Source: Glycomyces harbinensis (GTDB taxonomy: Bacteria; Actinomycetota; Actinomycetes; Mycobacteriales; Micromonosporaceae). Taken from it: 64,000 bases of DNA. A model generated the notes under the pieces. That model was not told the DNA's origin and did not search any database. It saw nothing but the letters and a program-made list of their open reading frames with translations. This document shows, in pieces, positions 7,069 to 15,753 of the stretch. The translations under genes were made by a program, and so were the position numbers. The stretch covers positions 434,001 to 498,000 of the forward strand of contig NZ_FNAD01000002.1 in assembly GCF_900101745.1 (NCBI RefSeq), written 5' to 3'. How positions within the stretch are numbered: the stretch's first letter is position 1; each line of letters begins with the position of its first letter.

Positions 7069-8211
7069 ATGCGCCGAATGATCACACTTTTCGTATTGCT
7101 CGGGGCCGTCTTCCTCACCCAGACGCCTGCCGGAGCGATCGACTCGAGCCTGCCGCAGGCCACCGCGTCGTTCAACGACCAGGTGTACAAGGTGGCCTAC
7201 GACGGCGACATCGTCTACTCGGGCGGGATCTTCACCCGCGCCCGCAACACCGACGGGAAGTTCTCCGACCGCACCTACCTCGCGGCGGTCAATTCCAAGA
7301 CCGGCGCGCTCCTGCCGTTCGCGCCCGTCCTGGACGGTCCGGTCCACGAGGTCAAGACCGCCGGCGGCTACCTGTACATCGCCGGGAAGTTCACGCAGGT
7401 CGACGGGGTGGCCCGCTCGCGCGTGGCCCGCTTCGACCTCGACACCGGGAAGCTCGACACCGCCTGGCAGGCCAAGCCGTCGGCCACGGTCTACTCGATC
7501 GAGCCGGTCGGCTCCACGGTCTACCTGGGCGGCACGTTCACCACGGTGGGCGGGTTCGCGCAGCCGCGCCTGGCGGCCGTGAGCGCCACCGACGGCAAGC
7601 CGGTCACCGGCTTCACGCCGCAGGTCGGCGAGGGAGCCGTGCGCGACCTCCAGTCCGGCCACGGCCGCCTGTACGTCGCCGGGGCCTTCAGCCTCCTGGG
7701 CGGCGACAAGAAGTACGGGAAGCTCGGCGCGGTGCATCCGACGTCGGGCGCGGTCGACACGGCGTTCGTCTCCAAGGTGTACGTGCTCACCCGGGAGGTC
7801 GTGGTCGCGGGCGACCGGGTCTTCGCGGCGCTCGACGGGCGCGGCGGCGAGATCCGCGCGTTCAAGACCTCGGGCGAGACCCTGTGGTACCAGGCCGTCG
7901 ACGGCGGCATGCAGACCGTCGAGGTGTGGGGGAACTCCGTCATCGGCGGCGGCCACTTCGACAAGGCCTGCGTCACCAACCACGCCGGCCCGCTGGGCCA
8001 GTGCGTGGACGGCGTCAAGGCCGAGCGCGGCAAGCTCCTGGCCGTCGACATGAACGGGCAGCTCCTGGACTGGAATCCGGGCGCGAACGGCGTGGTCGGC
8101 GCGTGGGACGCCACGGCGAACCCGTCGGGCGCGAACCTGGCCGTCGGCGGGTCGTTCACGACCTTCGGCGGCGGCACGACCGAGCAGAAGCGCCTCGCCG
8201 TCTTCGACTGA
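7069..8211 (+). CDS. Secreted beta-propeller (delta-60-like repeat) protein
   Basis: A 380-residue exported protein. The signal peptide is MRRMITLFVLLGAVFLTQ, with cleavage likely after TPAGA. The rest is built from repeated blades containing YxGGxFT (VYSGGIFTRA, LYIAGKFTQVDG, VYLGGTFTTVGG, LYVAGAFSLLGG, VIGGGHFDK, LAVGGSFTTFGG), each paired with xLAAVxxxTGxxxxxF. This is the pattern of delta-60/Kelch-like propellers found in actinobacterial secreted proteins. Two Cys near the end (ACVTNHAGPLGQC) may form a disulphide. No catalytic residues are recognised; ligand or surface binding is a guess. An in-frame GTG 15 nt upstream is a possible alternative start. Confidence 0.8.
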   Translation: MRRMITLFVLLGAVFLTQTPAGAIDSSLPQATASFNDQVYKVAYDGDIVYSGGIFTRARNTDGKFSDRTYLAAVNSKTGALLPFAPVLDGPVHEVKTAGGYLYIAGKFTQVDGVARSRVARFDLDTGKLDTAWQAKPSATVYSIEPVGSTVYLGGTFTTVGGFAQPRLAAVSATDGKPVTGFTPQVGEGAVRDLQSGHGRLYVAGAFSLLGGDKKYGKLGAVHPTSGAVDTAFVSKVYVLTREVVVAGDRVFAALDGRGGEIRAFKTSGETLWYQAVDGGMQTVEVWGNSVIGGGHFDKACVTNHAGPLGQCVDGVKAERGKLLAVDMNGQLLDWNPGANGVVGAWDATANPSGANLAVGGSFTTFGGGTTEQKRLAVFD

Positions 8212-8223
8212 CCCGCAGCGTGA

Positions 8224-8265
8224 AAGGGCCCGTCCGTCTCGGTGGTTCGAGTCGGACGGGCCCTT
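8224..8265. terminator. Bidirectional terminator after beta-propeller gene
   Basis: A 13-bp perfect stem (8224-8236 with 8253-8265) with a 16-nt loop, followed by TTCTTTC on the plus strand. It lies 12 nt past the propeller gene stop. Confidence 0.75.
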
Positions 8266-8367
8266 CTTTCCACCCTCCCGCGCGATCGGCGCGGGCCGGG
8301 CTGCGGCGCGGCCTCGTGGGCCGGCCCCGTTCGGTGTCGCTTGTGGCGTGTCGGTGGGAGGGACGTC

Positions 8368-9999
8368 TCAGCGGCGGTTGAGGCCGTAGGCGAGGCCGTC
8401 GGACAGGGCGTTCCAGGAGGCCTCGATGAGGTTGGGGGCCACCCCGACGGTGGTCCACTCGGACTCGCCGTCGCTCATGGAGACCAGGACGCGGGTGACC
8501 GCGTCGGTGCCGGTCGAGCCGGCGAGGATGCGGACCTTGAAGTCGGAGAGCGTGAGCTCGGCCAGGCGCGGGTGGCGCGCGGCCAGGGCGCCGCGCAGCG
8601 CGGCGTCGAGGGCGTTGACCGGCCCGTTGCCCTGGGCGGTGGCGATGACGCGCTCGCCGTCCACGTCGAGCCGCACGGTGGCCTCGGCCACCGTGGTGCC
8701 GTTGGGGTCGTGGTCGACGATGACGCGGTAGGTCTCCAGGGCGAAGGGCCGGGGCAGGCCGCCTTCGACCTCGTCGCGGACCAGCAGCTCGAAGGACGCG
8801 TCGGCGGCCTCGAAGGACCAGCCCTTGGATTCGAGCTCCTTGACGCGGCCGGTGATCCGGTCGAGGGCGCCCTTGTCGCCGGAGAGGTCGATGCCCAGTT
8901 CGCGGCCCTTGAGCTCGACGGAGGCGCGCCCGGCCATCTCGGTGACGAGGATGCGCATGTCGTTGCCGACGACCACGGGGTCGACGTGGTTGTACAGCGC
9001 CGGGTCGGCCTTGATCGCGGAGGCGTGGATGCCGGCCTTGTGCGCGAACGCGGCGTGGCCGGTGTAGGGGGCGTGCTCGTCGGGGGTCATGTTCGCGATC
9101 TCGGCGATGGCGTGGGAGATGCGGGTGAGCTTCCCCAGGCCGCCGTCGGGCAGGACCTTGCGGCCGAGCTTGGTCTCCAGGTTCGCGATGACGCTGAACA
9201 GGTTCGCGTTGCCGGGGCGCTCGCCGTAGCCGTTCGCGGTGCCCTGGACGTGCATGACCCCGGCCTGTACGGCGGCGAGGGTGTTGGCGACGGCGCAGCC
9301 GGTGTCGTTCTGGGCGTGCATGCCGAGGCGGACGCGCTCGGCGGGGAGGACGGCCTCCAGGCGGCGGCGCAGCTCGGTGACGGCCTCGGTGATGTCCGAG
9401 GGGATCCGCCCGCCGTTGGTGTCGCACAGGACGACCGCTTCGGCGCCGGCTTCGAGGGCGGTCCGGACGACGAGGGTCGCGTACTCGGGGTCGCTGCGGA
9501 AGCCGTCGAAGAAGTGCTCGCAGTCGATGAAGACCTGGCGGTCGTGCTCGCGCCCGGTGCGCACCGAGTCGCCGATCATCGCGAGGTTCTCTTCGGCGGT
9601 GGTGCGCAGGGCCTGCTCGACGTGGCGCATGTCGGACTTGGCGACCAGGCACAGGACGGGGGCGCGCGAGTCGAGGAGGGCGCCGAAGCCCGGGTCCTCG
9701 GCGGCGCTCGATCCGGCCCGGCGGGTCATGCCGAAGGCGACGAGCTTGGCGTGCTTGAAGTTCAGCTCCTCGGCCGCGCGGGAGAAGAACTCGGTGTCCG
9801 AGGGGATCGCGCCGGGCCAGCCGCCCTCGATGTAGTCGACGCCGAGGTCGTCGAGGAGTTCGGCGACGGCGAGCTTGTCGGCGACGGAGTAGCGCAGGCC
9901 CTCCATCTGCGCGCCGTCGCGGAGCGTGGTGTCGAAGACGTGGAAGTCCCCGCCACGATGGTCATCCGAGCCGCCGGCTTGCGGGTCTGATTGCGTCAC
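8368..9999 (-). CDS. cimA: Citramalate synthase
   Basis: A 543-residue member of the isopropylmalate/homocitrate/citramalate synthase family, predicted to condense pyruvate and acetyl-CoA to citramalate on the threonine-independent isoleucine route. FDTTLRDGAQ (22-31) carries the catalytic Arg and metal Asp. VLCDTNGG and QGTANGYGERPGNANL match the citramalate-type branch better than LeuA. The C-terminal ~130 residues (from GPVNALDAALRGAL) form the LeuA-like regulatory domain. The usual HxHND metal loop reads HAQND, so one His is Gln. The GTG start has CTGGAG upstream. A strong terminator and a short leader reading frame precede it, suggesting attenuation. Confidence 0.9.
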   Translation of the reverse strand: MTQSDPQAGGSDDHRGGDFHVFDTTLRDGAQMEGLRYSVADKLAVAELLDDLGVDYIEGGWPGAIPSDTEFFSRAAEELNFKHAKLVAFGMTRRAGSSAAEDPGFGALLDSRAPVLCLVAKSDMRHVEQALRTTAEENLAMIGDSVRTGREHDRQVFIDCEHFFDGFRSDPEYATLVVRTALEAGAEAVVLCDTNGGRIPSDITEAVTELRRRLEAVLPAERVRLGMHAQNDTGCAVANTLAAVQAGVMHVQGTANGYGERPGNANLFSVIANLETKLGRKVLPDGGLGKLTRISHAIAEIANMTPDEHAPYTGHAAFAHKAGIHASAIKADPALYNHVDPVVVGNDMRILVTEMAGRASVELKGRELGIDLSGDKGALDRITGRVKELESKGWSFEAADASFELLVRDEVEGGLPRPFALETYRVIVDHDPNGTTVAEATVRLDVDGERVIATAQGNGPVNALDAALRGALAARHPRLAELTLSDFKVRILAGSTGTDAVTRVLVSMSDGESEWTTVGVAPNLIEASWNALSDGLAYGLNRR

Positions 10000-10072
10000 T
10001 TGGTGCTCCAGGTTCTGTATGTCATCGGCGCCGCCGCTGCGCAGCCGACCTGAACGTTCGTTCGCCCTGAAC

Positions 10073-10103
10073 GAAAAAGACCCCCTGCGGGCGCAGGAGG
10101 TCT
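10073..10103 (-). terminator. Intrinsic terminator in the cimA leader (possible attenuator)
   Basis: On the minus strand an 11-bp stem (10103-10093 with 10088-10078, one G-U pair) and a GCCC loop is followed by five U residues (10077-10073). It lies 74-104 nt upstream of the cimA start, in the cimA direction. This is the only terminator here with a clean U-run. It could either end the upstream LPXTG gene or act as an attenuator. Confidence 0.7.
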
Positions 10104-10121
10104 GGCGTTCGGCGGCGGCAT

Positions 10122-10199
10122 CTATCGAAGGTGCTCCGCGGAACGCCCGCAGCTAATCATGAGCTGGAAGGTCACGAATCGAAGTATGCCACCGGCCAT
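10122..10199 (-). CDS. Candidate leader peptide for cimA
   Basis: A 25-codon reading frame starting MAGGILRFVTF and ending RSAEHLR, with its stop 18 nt before the terminator stem. It contains codons rare in this GC-rich genome for branched-chain residues: ATA and ATT for Ile, CTT twice for Leu. The sequence GGGCGTTC inside it can pair with GAACGCC just before the terminator, a possible alternative structure. There is no clear Shine-Dalgarno, so translation is uncertain. Confidence 0.35.
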   Translation of the reverse strand: MAGGILRFVTFQLMISCGRSAEHLR

Positions 10200-10278
10200 G
10201 GGGGCGAGCCAGAATTTCCCGCATCGTGGGATTCAGTGTGTCGCGTTGAGGAGTCGGCCGGTGGCGCAGCAGGATCGG

Positions 10279-11055
10279 CTACCAGTGCCCGCGCAGGGCC
10301 CGGCGGCGCTGCCGCCACAGGACGAGCGCGGTGCCGCCCGCGAGGGCGATCGCGCCGGCCCCCACGGCCGCGCCGACCGCGGCCCCGGTCTGCGGCAGTT
10401 GCGGTGCGGGAGCGGGAGACTCCTGCGAGGGCGCCTCCGAGGGCGACGCGGAGTCGGAGGGGGTCTCGCTCGGCGGGCTCGAGGGCGGGACGTCGGGCCC
10501 GGCCGCGAACAGCCACTCGTGGGAGTGCCTGCTCTCGGACACGTCGAGGGCGAAGACCTCGGCGCCTCCGGTGGGGACGCCGCTGTGCTCTTCCCTTGCG
10601 GGCGCGCCGGTCTCGGAGGCCGCCTCCTCGCCGGCCTCGTCGTGCTCGAGCCCCATCAGGTAGCCCTCGGGCGTGGCGAAGCGGTAGTCCGCGTTGGCGG
10701 GGACGGTGTCGTAGACGACCGACCAGGGTTCGGCGTCGGCGCAGTCGACCAGGTCGAGGCGCGCGTGCACGCCGTCCGACAGGCCTCCGGCGTCCAGGCA
10801 CTCGCCGCTCTCGTGGTGGACGAGCCGGTACTCCCCGAGCGGCGTCAGCGCCTCCTCCGCGACCGGCTCCAGGACCCACAGGGAGCCCTCCTCGCCCAGA
10901 TGGGCGCCCCGGTCCTCGTCCCAGGCCAGCGGGAACTGCGGAAAGTCCTTGAGGTGGATGAGCACCGGACCGGACGGGATCTCCTGGGCCGAGGCGGGCG
11001 CGGAGGAGAGGACGACGGCGGCCGCCGCGACGGCAGGGAGCAAAAGGAACTTCAC
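10279..11055 (-). CDS. LPXTG-anchored secreted protein
   Basis: A 258-residue surface protein. The signal peptide covers ~1-23 (MKFLLLPAVAAAAVVLSSAPASA). A globular region of ~160 residues (with ECLDAGG and LVDCADAEPWSVVYD, reminiscent of ricin-type lectin repeats) is followed by a Ser/Pro/Glu-rich stalk (~190-218). The sorting signal is LPQTG at 220-224, then a hydrophobic helix and the basic tail WRQRRRALRGHW. A sortase should link it to the cell wall; no sortase gene is in the window. The lectin-like reading is tentative. The GTG start is 6 nt after a TCTAAT -10 element. Confidence 0.8.
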   Translation of the reverse strand: MKFLLLPAVAAAAVVLSSAPASAQEIPSGPVLIHLKDFPQFPLAWDEDRGAHLGEEGSLWVLEPVAEEALTPLGEYRLVHHESGECLDAGGLSDGVHARLDLVDCADAEPWSVVYDTVPANADYRFATPEGYLMGLEHDEAGEEAASETGAPAREEHSGVPTGGAEVFALDVSESRHSHEWLFAAGPDVPPSSPPSETPSDSASPSEAPSQESPAPAPQLPQTGAAVGAAVGAGAIALAGGTALVLWRQRRRALRGHW

Positions 11056-11061
11056 AGCCGA

Positions 11062-11091
11062 ATTAGATCAAATGAGACATGCTCGGGTCAT
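11062..11091 (-). promoter_or_regulatory. Promoter of LPXTG protein gene
   Basis: Minus strand: ATGACC (11091-11086), 18-nt spacer, TCTAAT (11067-11062), then 6 nt to the GTG start at 11055. A good -10 and a fair -35; the transcript would be leaderless. Confidence 0.5.
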
Positions 11092-11110
11092 CGGCCCGCG
11101 CATCGGGCGC

Positions 11111-11911
11111 TCAAGCGGTGGCGTCGCGCCGGGGGTCGATGCGGCCGTGGATCTCGCTCGCGGCGTCCCCGGCCGCGCGGAGGCGGTCGGCGGCGTCGGT
11201 GAGCAGGTCCATGGTCTCGTCGGCTCGGTGGTCGGTCAGGGCCTGCTGCAGCCCGATCGACCCGGCCAGGCACTCCCCCGCCGCGCTGACCATGTCCTCG
11301 TAGGCGGCCACGCCGGCCTCCAGGCGGGCGACCATGCGCGCGAGGTTCGCCTCCATCCCCGCGTGCCTGGTCTCGGGCGCGACGGCCATGGCCTGCTCGA
11401 CGTCCTTGACGCCCAGTGCGAGCCGGTACAGGTCCTGCCCGGCCTGCGCGGCCCCGGCGAGGATCGCGACCGCCTCGGGATGGCCGTCGAGGCGCTGCGC
11501 CATCTGCTCGGCGGCGATCGAGGCCTGCTCCAGCCGCTCGTACGGGCGCAGGGCCCGGCTGCGGCGGAACTGGGCCTTGATGCGGCCGCGGCGGATCGCC
11601 TCGGCGGTCTCGCCGAACAGGCCCCGGGCCTCTTTGGACAGCCTCGCGGGGCCGTGGATCTCGAGCGAATCGCGTTCGGACGCGGGCAGGGCCCGGGCCA
11701 GGCGGCGGTAGTCGAGCCAGCGCACCACGGCCATGGCGCTGGAGAAGCCGGCGACGGTGATCCAGACGCCGTCGATCCCGCTGGGCCCCAGGTACGGCGT
11801 GAAGAACGCGCCGCCGGCGACCGAGCCGCCGGCGACGGTGGTCCAGAACTTCGCCGAGGACAGACGGGCCCGCAGGCGCTTGAATGCGCGCTTGCGGGCC
11901 TTGGCGTCCAC
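11111..11911 (-). CDS. pspM: Phage-shock/envelope stress protein PspM
   Basis: A 266-residue protein with a basic N-terminus (MDAKARKRAFKRLRARL), two hydrophobic segments at ~23-65 (FWTTVAGGSVAGGAFFTPYL, GVWITVAGFSSAMAVVRWL), and a long helical cytoplasmic part. It matches the integral membrane partner (Rv2743c-like) of PspA in actinobacteria by topology and position, starting 18 nt after pspA with AGAGGAGCC before a GTG start. The module clgR-pspA-pspM is known in mycobacteria to stabilise the membrane under envelope stress. A PspN-like gene is not seen downstream; the next gene is unrelated. Confidence 0.85.
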   Translation of the reverse strand: MDAKARKRAFKRLRARLSSAKFWTTVAGGSVAGGAFFTPYLGPSGIDGVWITVAGFSSAMAVVRWLDYRRLARALPASERDSLEIHGPARLSKEARGLFGETAEAIRRGRIKAQFRRSRALRPYERLEQASIAAEQMAQRLDGHPEAVAILAGAAQAGQDLYRLALGVKDVEQAMAVAPETRHAGMEANLARMVARLEAGVAAYEDMVSAAGECLAGSIGLQQALTDHRADETMDLLTDAADRLRAAGDAASEIHGRIDPRRDATA

Positions 11912-11929
11912 GGAAGGGGCTCCTCTTGA

Positions 11930-12796
11930 CTAGCTGTTGGTCTTGTCGGCGGCCTTGTCCGGCTCCGCGGTGCCCTCGTCGTTGCCGAGGGAGGCGCGGA
12001 TGTCGGCGAGGCGGGCGTTCGTGGCCGACTCCTTGGACTCGATCGCGGGACCGGCCTTGGGGCCCGAGAGCTGGTCGCCCTCGAGCGAGGCGCGGATCTG
12101 CTCCAGGCGGGAGACGCCGGCCATGTCGCGCGTGGCCCGGTTGACTTCCAGGAGGCGTCCCTCGACCGAGTTGGAGGCGAGTTCGGCGCGGCCCATCGCG
12201 TTGGAGTAGCGGCCCTCGATCTTGTCGCGGATCTCGTCGAAGTTCGGCACGTTGCCGGGGGCGGCGGTCTGCGACATCGACTCGAGCGAGGAGGCGATCG
12301 TCTCCTGCATCTTGGCCTGCTCCAGCTGCCCGAGGAGCTTGGTGCGCTCCTGGAGCTTCTGCTGCAGGATCATCTGGTTGTTCTCGACGGCCTTCTTGGC
12401 CTGGTCGGCGGCGGTGAGCGCCTGGTCGTGCATCACCTTCATGTCCTCGAGGGACTGCTCGGTGGAGACCAGCTGCCCGGCGAGGATCTCAGCGGTGGAC
12501 TCGAACTGCTGCGCCTTCGCCTCGTCGCCGTCGGCGCGGGCCTTGTCCGAGAGCACGAGCGCCTGGCGCGCCTGCGCCTGGAGCCGCTCGACCTCGGACA
12601 TCGATCGATTCAGCTTCATCTCCAGCTGGCGCTGATTGCCGATCACCGAGGCGGCCTGGCCCACCAGCGCCTGGTGCTGCTTCTGCGCTTCCTCGATCGC
12701 CTGCTGGATCTGGATCTTGGGGTCGGCGTGCTCGTCGATCTTCGCACCGAAGAGCGCCATCATGTATTTCCAGCCCTTGACGAACGGATTGGCCAT
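11930..12796 (-). CDS. pspA: PspA/IM30 membrane stress protein
   Basis: A 288-residue, almost entirely helical protein. The N-terminal amphipathic segment ([19 protein letters not shown]) binds stressed membranes and the central coiled coil runs from ~25 to ~160 ([20 protein letters not shown] onward). The tail has an unusual internal duplication: [17 protein letters not shown] and [16 protein letters not shown]. The start at ATG 12796 is supported by GGAAGGA eight bases upstream; the extra upstream codons to 12841 are unlikely. The family forms oligomeric scaffolds on the inner membrane. It sits between clgR and pspM as in mycobacteria. Confidence 0.93.
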   Translation of the reverse strand: MANPFVKGWKYMMALFGAKIDEHADPKIQIQQAIEEAQKQHQALVGQAASVIGNQRQLEMKLNRSMSEVERLQAQARQALVLSDKARADGDEAKAQQFESTAEILAGQLVSTEQSLEDMKVMHDQALTAADQAKKAVENNQMILQQKLQERTKLLGQLEQAKMQETIASSLESMSQTAAPGNVPNFDEIRDKIEGRYSNAMGRAELASNSVEGRLLEVNRATRDMAGVSRLEQIRASLEGDQLSGPKAGPAIESKESATNARLADIRASLGNDEGTAEPDKAADKTNS

Positions 12797-12944
12797 TATC
12801 GGGGTCCTTCCGGTGGAGCCTTGGCGAAGCTCGCGAGCCATAGATTAGCAATGCAACGCCGACCTGCCTCTAGTGTCGGACATGGGCGCCACCTCTGCGG
12901 GACACGGTGACGCCTCAATCGCAAAACTACATCATCGGTCGCGT

Positions 12945-13379
12945 TCAGGCTGCCGCGCGGACCACCGAATCGGTCACCTCGCCCCGGCGGTGCCGAGAAC
13001 GGACCTGCGCGATGGAAGCGGGCGACGACGGCGACGTGTGACGGCGGCGGCGCTGGGACTCCTCGGCGAGGTCCTTCTCACGCGGCAGCAGCATCGCGAC
13101 CTGGCGGCTCTGCGCGTCGCGGCCCGAGGACGCGGCCTCGCCGCGCTCGTGGGAGGCGACTTCGCGCGAGACCTCGGCGAGGACCTCGGACAGGCGCACC
13201 TGGAGGGCGCCGCACACCGAGGCCAGGAGTTCGCTCGACGGCTCCTTGTGGCCGCGTTCGATCTCGGAGAGGTAGCCCAGGCTCACGTTGGCCTGCTTCG
13301 AGACGTCGCGCAGCGTCCGCTTCTGGGCGCGGCGGCGGCGCCGCAGGGTCTCTCCCAGCAGTTCCCGCAACAACACCAT
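12945..13379 (-). CDS. clgR: ClgR-type HTH regulator
   Basis: A 144-residue Cro/C1-type regulator. Residues ~1-70 read MVLLRELLGETLRRRR, then RTLRDVSKQANVSLGYLSEIERG and the ASSELLASVC-like segment PSSELLASVCGALQVRLSEVL, closely following actinobacterial ClgR, which activates clp protease and psp genes. The C-terminal half is polar and Arg-rich. The start at 13379 has a strong GCGGAGGAGAG site; an in-frame ATG at 13409 is less likely. A 12-bp inverted repeat (13404-13415, arms GCTCA/TGAGC) lies 25 nt upstream and might be an operator, though it only partly fits known ClgR boxes. In many actinobacteria cinA lies between pgsA and clgR; here the gap is 55 nt. Confidence 0.88.
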   Translation of the reverse strand: MVLLRELLGETLRRRRRAQKRTLRDVSKQANVSLGYLSEIERGHKEPSSELLASVCGALQVRLSEVLAEVSREVASHERGEAASSGRDAQSRQVAMLLPREKDLAEESQRRRRHTSPSSPASIAQVRSRHRRGEVTDSVVRAAA

Positions 13380-13434
13380 GAGACTCTCCTCCGCGCCGCA
13401 ATAGCTCAAGTGAGCGTAAGTGGGTCCTGCAAGC

Positions 13435-14016
13435 CTAGCTCGTTCGCTTCGGCCCGCTCTCCCTCGATTTGAATGCTTTCCAGAGGTAATCCATTCCCGT
13501 CAGCACTGTGAGGATCAGCGCGGCGCCCATCAGCCACAGGCCCACGCCGTCGAGCGGGGGCGGCCACGGGAACAGGTACCAGGACACCGCCGTGATCTGC
13601 AGCACCGTCTTGAGCTTGCCGCCGCGGTCGGCCGACATCACCACGCGGCGCACGACCGTCATGCGCCACACCGTGATCCCCAGTTCCCTCACCAGGATGA
13701 CCACGGTGATCCACCAGGGGAGGTCGCCGTAGTAGCTCAGGAGCACCAGCGCCGTCCCGATGAGCGCCTTGTCGGCGATCGGGTCGGCGAGCTTGCCGAA
13801 GTCGGTGACGAGGTTGCGCGAGCGCGCCAGCCAGCCGTCGACGAAGTCGGTCGCCGAGATGAACACGAACAGCACGCACGCGGCGATCCGCCAGCCCGAG
13901 TGCTCCATGCCCGACAGGGCCACGAACACCGCGAAGACCGGCACCAGGAAGATCCGGGCCACCGTCACCACGTTCGCGATGTTCCACGGTGAGACCGGCT
14001 CCTCCTGAGTGGTCAC
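13435..14016 (-). CDS. pgsA: CDP-alcohol phosphatidyltransferase (PgsA)
   Basis: A 193-residue membrane enzyme that makes phosphatidylglycerol phosphate from CDP-diacylglycerol and glycerol 3-phosphate (or, in some actinobacteria, a related CDP-alcohol transfer). The full family motif is present: D57-x2-D60-G61-x2-A64-R65-x8-G74-x3-D78-x3-D82. About five to six hydrophobic segments surround it. The start is GTG 14016, overlapping the rimO stop by 4 nt (GTGA), so it is coupled to rimO. Its downstream neighbour clgR has its own ribosome binding site. Confidence 0.92.
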   Translation of the reverse strand: MTTQEEPVSPWNIANVVTVARIFLVPVFAVFVALSGMEHSGWRIAACVLFVFISATDFVDGWLARSRNLVTDFGKLADPIADKALIGTALVLLSYYGDLPWWITVVILVRELGITVWRMTVVRRVVMSADRGGKLKTVLQITAVSWYLFPWPPPLDGVGLWLMGAALILTVLTGMDYLWKAFKSRESGPKRTS

Positions 14017-15506
14017 CAGGCCTCCTCGACGATCTCCGCGACCAGGTCCACGCCGTGGGAGTCCACGACCTTCGCGGTCACGAAGTCGCCGACCTCGAGG
14101 CCGTCGACCTCGCCGACGAGCGCGATCGTCCCGTCGACCTCGGGCGCCTGGTGGGCGCCGCGCCCGTCCACGCCGTCGTCTTCGACGGCCTCGACGAGGA
14201 CCAGCATGGTCTCGCCGACGCGCTCGGCGGCGCGCTGGCTGACCAGCTCGTCGACGAGCATGGACACGCGGGTGTGGCGGTCGGCGACGACGTCCTCGTC
14301 GACGTGGCCGTCGAGGTCGACCGCTTCGGTGCCGTCCTCGTCGGAGTAGGCGAAGACGCCGGTGGAGTCGAGGCGGGCCTCTTCGAGGAAGCCCATGAGC
14401 TCCTCGACGTCCTCCTCGGTCTCGCCGGGGAAGCCCACGATGACGTTGGTGCGGGCGCCGGCGAGCGGGTCGACGTCGCGGATCTGCTTGAGCACGGCCA
14501 GGAAGTTCTCGGTGGAGCCGAAGCGGCGCATCCGGCGCAGGACCTTCGCGGAGGAGTGCTGGAACGACAGGTCGAAGTACGGCACGACCTTCTCGGTGCG
14601 CTGCATCGCCTCGATGAGGCTCGGGCGCAGCTCGGCGGGCTGCAGGTAGGAGAGGCGGATCCACTCGATGCCGTCGATCGCGGACATGCCCTCCAGCAGG
14701 TGCTCGAGCGCCTGGGAGTCGGCGAGGTCCTTGCCGTAGGAGGTGGTGTTCTCCGAGACGAGGTTGAGTTCCTTGACGCCTTCGGAGGCGAGCCAGGCGG
14801 CCTCGGCGAGGATCTCCTCGGGGGTGCGGGAGACGAACGAGCCGCGGAAGGACGGGATCGCGCAGAAGGTGCAGCGCCGGTCGCAGCCGGAGGCGAGCTT
14901 GAGGTTCGCGACGGGCCCGTCGCTGAGGCGCTTGCGGACCACCGCGAGGTGCTGCGGGGCGCCGGCGGCGAGCGCGGCGCCGTCGGCCTGGGCGGCGCGC
15001 GAGTGGCCGGGGACGACCGCGGCGGCGCTCTGGCGCGCGGCCGGGGCCAGCGGCAGGAGCTTGCGGCGGTCCGAGGGCTGGTGGGACTCGATGGTGCGCC
15101 CGGCGAGGATGTCGTCGAGGCGGGCGGCCATGTCCGGGTAGTGGTCGAAGCCGAGCACGGCGTCGGCCTCGGGGAGGCTGTCGGCGAGTTCGCGGCCGTA
15201 GCGCTCGGCCATGCAGCCGGTGGCGACGACCTTCGCGCCCGTCGCGGAGGCGTCCATGAGGACGTCGATGGACTCGGTCTTGGCCTGCTCGATGAAACCG
15301 CAGGTGTTGACCATGACGACGTCGGCGTTCTCGCCGTCGTCGCTGAGGGTCCAGCCTCCGGCGGCCAGGCGCGCGGCCAACTCCTCGGAGTCGGTCTCGT
15401 TGCGGGCGCAGCCGAGCGTCAGGAGCGCGACGCTCTTGCCGGCGGGCGCGGCGTCGCCGTCGGATGCGGTCGGGGCCTGGGAACGGGTCGAATGAGCTGG
15501 AGACAC
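14013..15506 (-). CDS. rimO: Ribosomal protein S12 methylthiotransferase RimO
   Basis: A 497-residue radical-SAM methylthiotransferase acting on an Asp of ribosomal protein S12. The N-terminal UPF0004 domain has its three cluster Cys in [19 protein letters not shown] and GCMAERY. The radical-SAM cluster is CDRRCTFC, and a C-terminal TRAM domain follows ([15 protein letters not shown] ... [11 protein letters not shown]). A longer than usual insertion between the two domains (~150-200) is Ala/Gln-rich and low in complexity. The start at GTG 15506 was chosen because TACGCT lies exactly 6 nt upstream (leaderless); a further upstream ATG at 15563 would precede it. Confidence 0.93.
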   Translation of the reverse strand: MSPAHSTRSQAPTASDGDAAPAGKSVALLTLGCARNETDSEELAARLAAGGWTLSDDGENADVVMVNTCGFIEQAKTESIDVLMDASATGAKVVATGCMAERYGRELADSLPEADAVLGFDHYPDMAARLDDILAGRTIESHQPSDRRKLLPLAPAARQSAAAVVPGHSRAAQADGAALAAGAPQHLAVVRKRLSDGPVANLKLASGCDRRCTFCAIPSFRGSFVSRTPEEILAEAAWLASEGVKELNLVSENTTSYGKDLADSQALEHLLEGMSAIDGIEWIRLSYLQPAELRPSLIEAMQRTEKVVPYFDLSFQHSSAKVLRRMRRFGSTENFLAVLKQIRDVDPLAGARTNVIVGFPGETEEDVEELMGFLEEARLDSTGVFAYSDEDGTEAVDLDGHVDEDVVADRHTRVSMLVDELVSQRAAERVGETMLVLVEAVEDDGVDGRGAHQAPEVDGTIALVGEVDGLEVGDFVTAKVVDSHGVDLVAEIVEEAW

Positions 15507-15512
15507 CAGGAA

Positions 15513-15518
15513 AGCGTA
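15513..15518 (-). promoter_or_regulatory. -10 element of leaderless rimO
   Basis: TACGCT on the minus strand, 6 nt before the GTG start at 15506. No Shine-Dalgarno is present. Confidence 0.45.
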
Positions 15519-15741
15519 CCTACCGGCGCCCCGGATGCGCCCGCGCGGCGGGCAGGGCCACACTCCGGACTGTCGGTACAGTGGCGGACCTTACGTCCCG
15601 GCCCGGCCGGCTCGTCCGCTCCGGGCGGCGCGGACGGCCCGGCTGGGGCGATTGCGCCGAATGCGACGCGGACAATCCGGGCCATTCATGTGCCGTCTGC
15701 GCAGGGACAACATCGGTTCACAACCCATTGCGGCCATACCT

Positions 15742-15747
15742 TAGGCT
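15742..15747 (+). promoter_or_regulatory. -10 element of leaderless lipoprotein gene
   Basis: TAGGCT followed by 6 nt and the ATG at 15754. TTCACA at 15717-15722 is a possible -35 (19-nt spacer). Confidence 0.5.
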
Positions 15748-15753
15748 TGTTCC

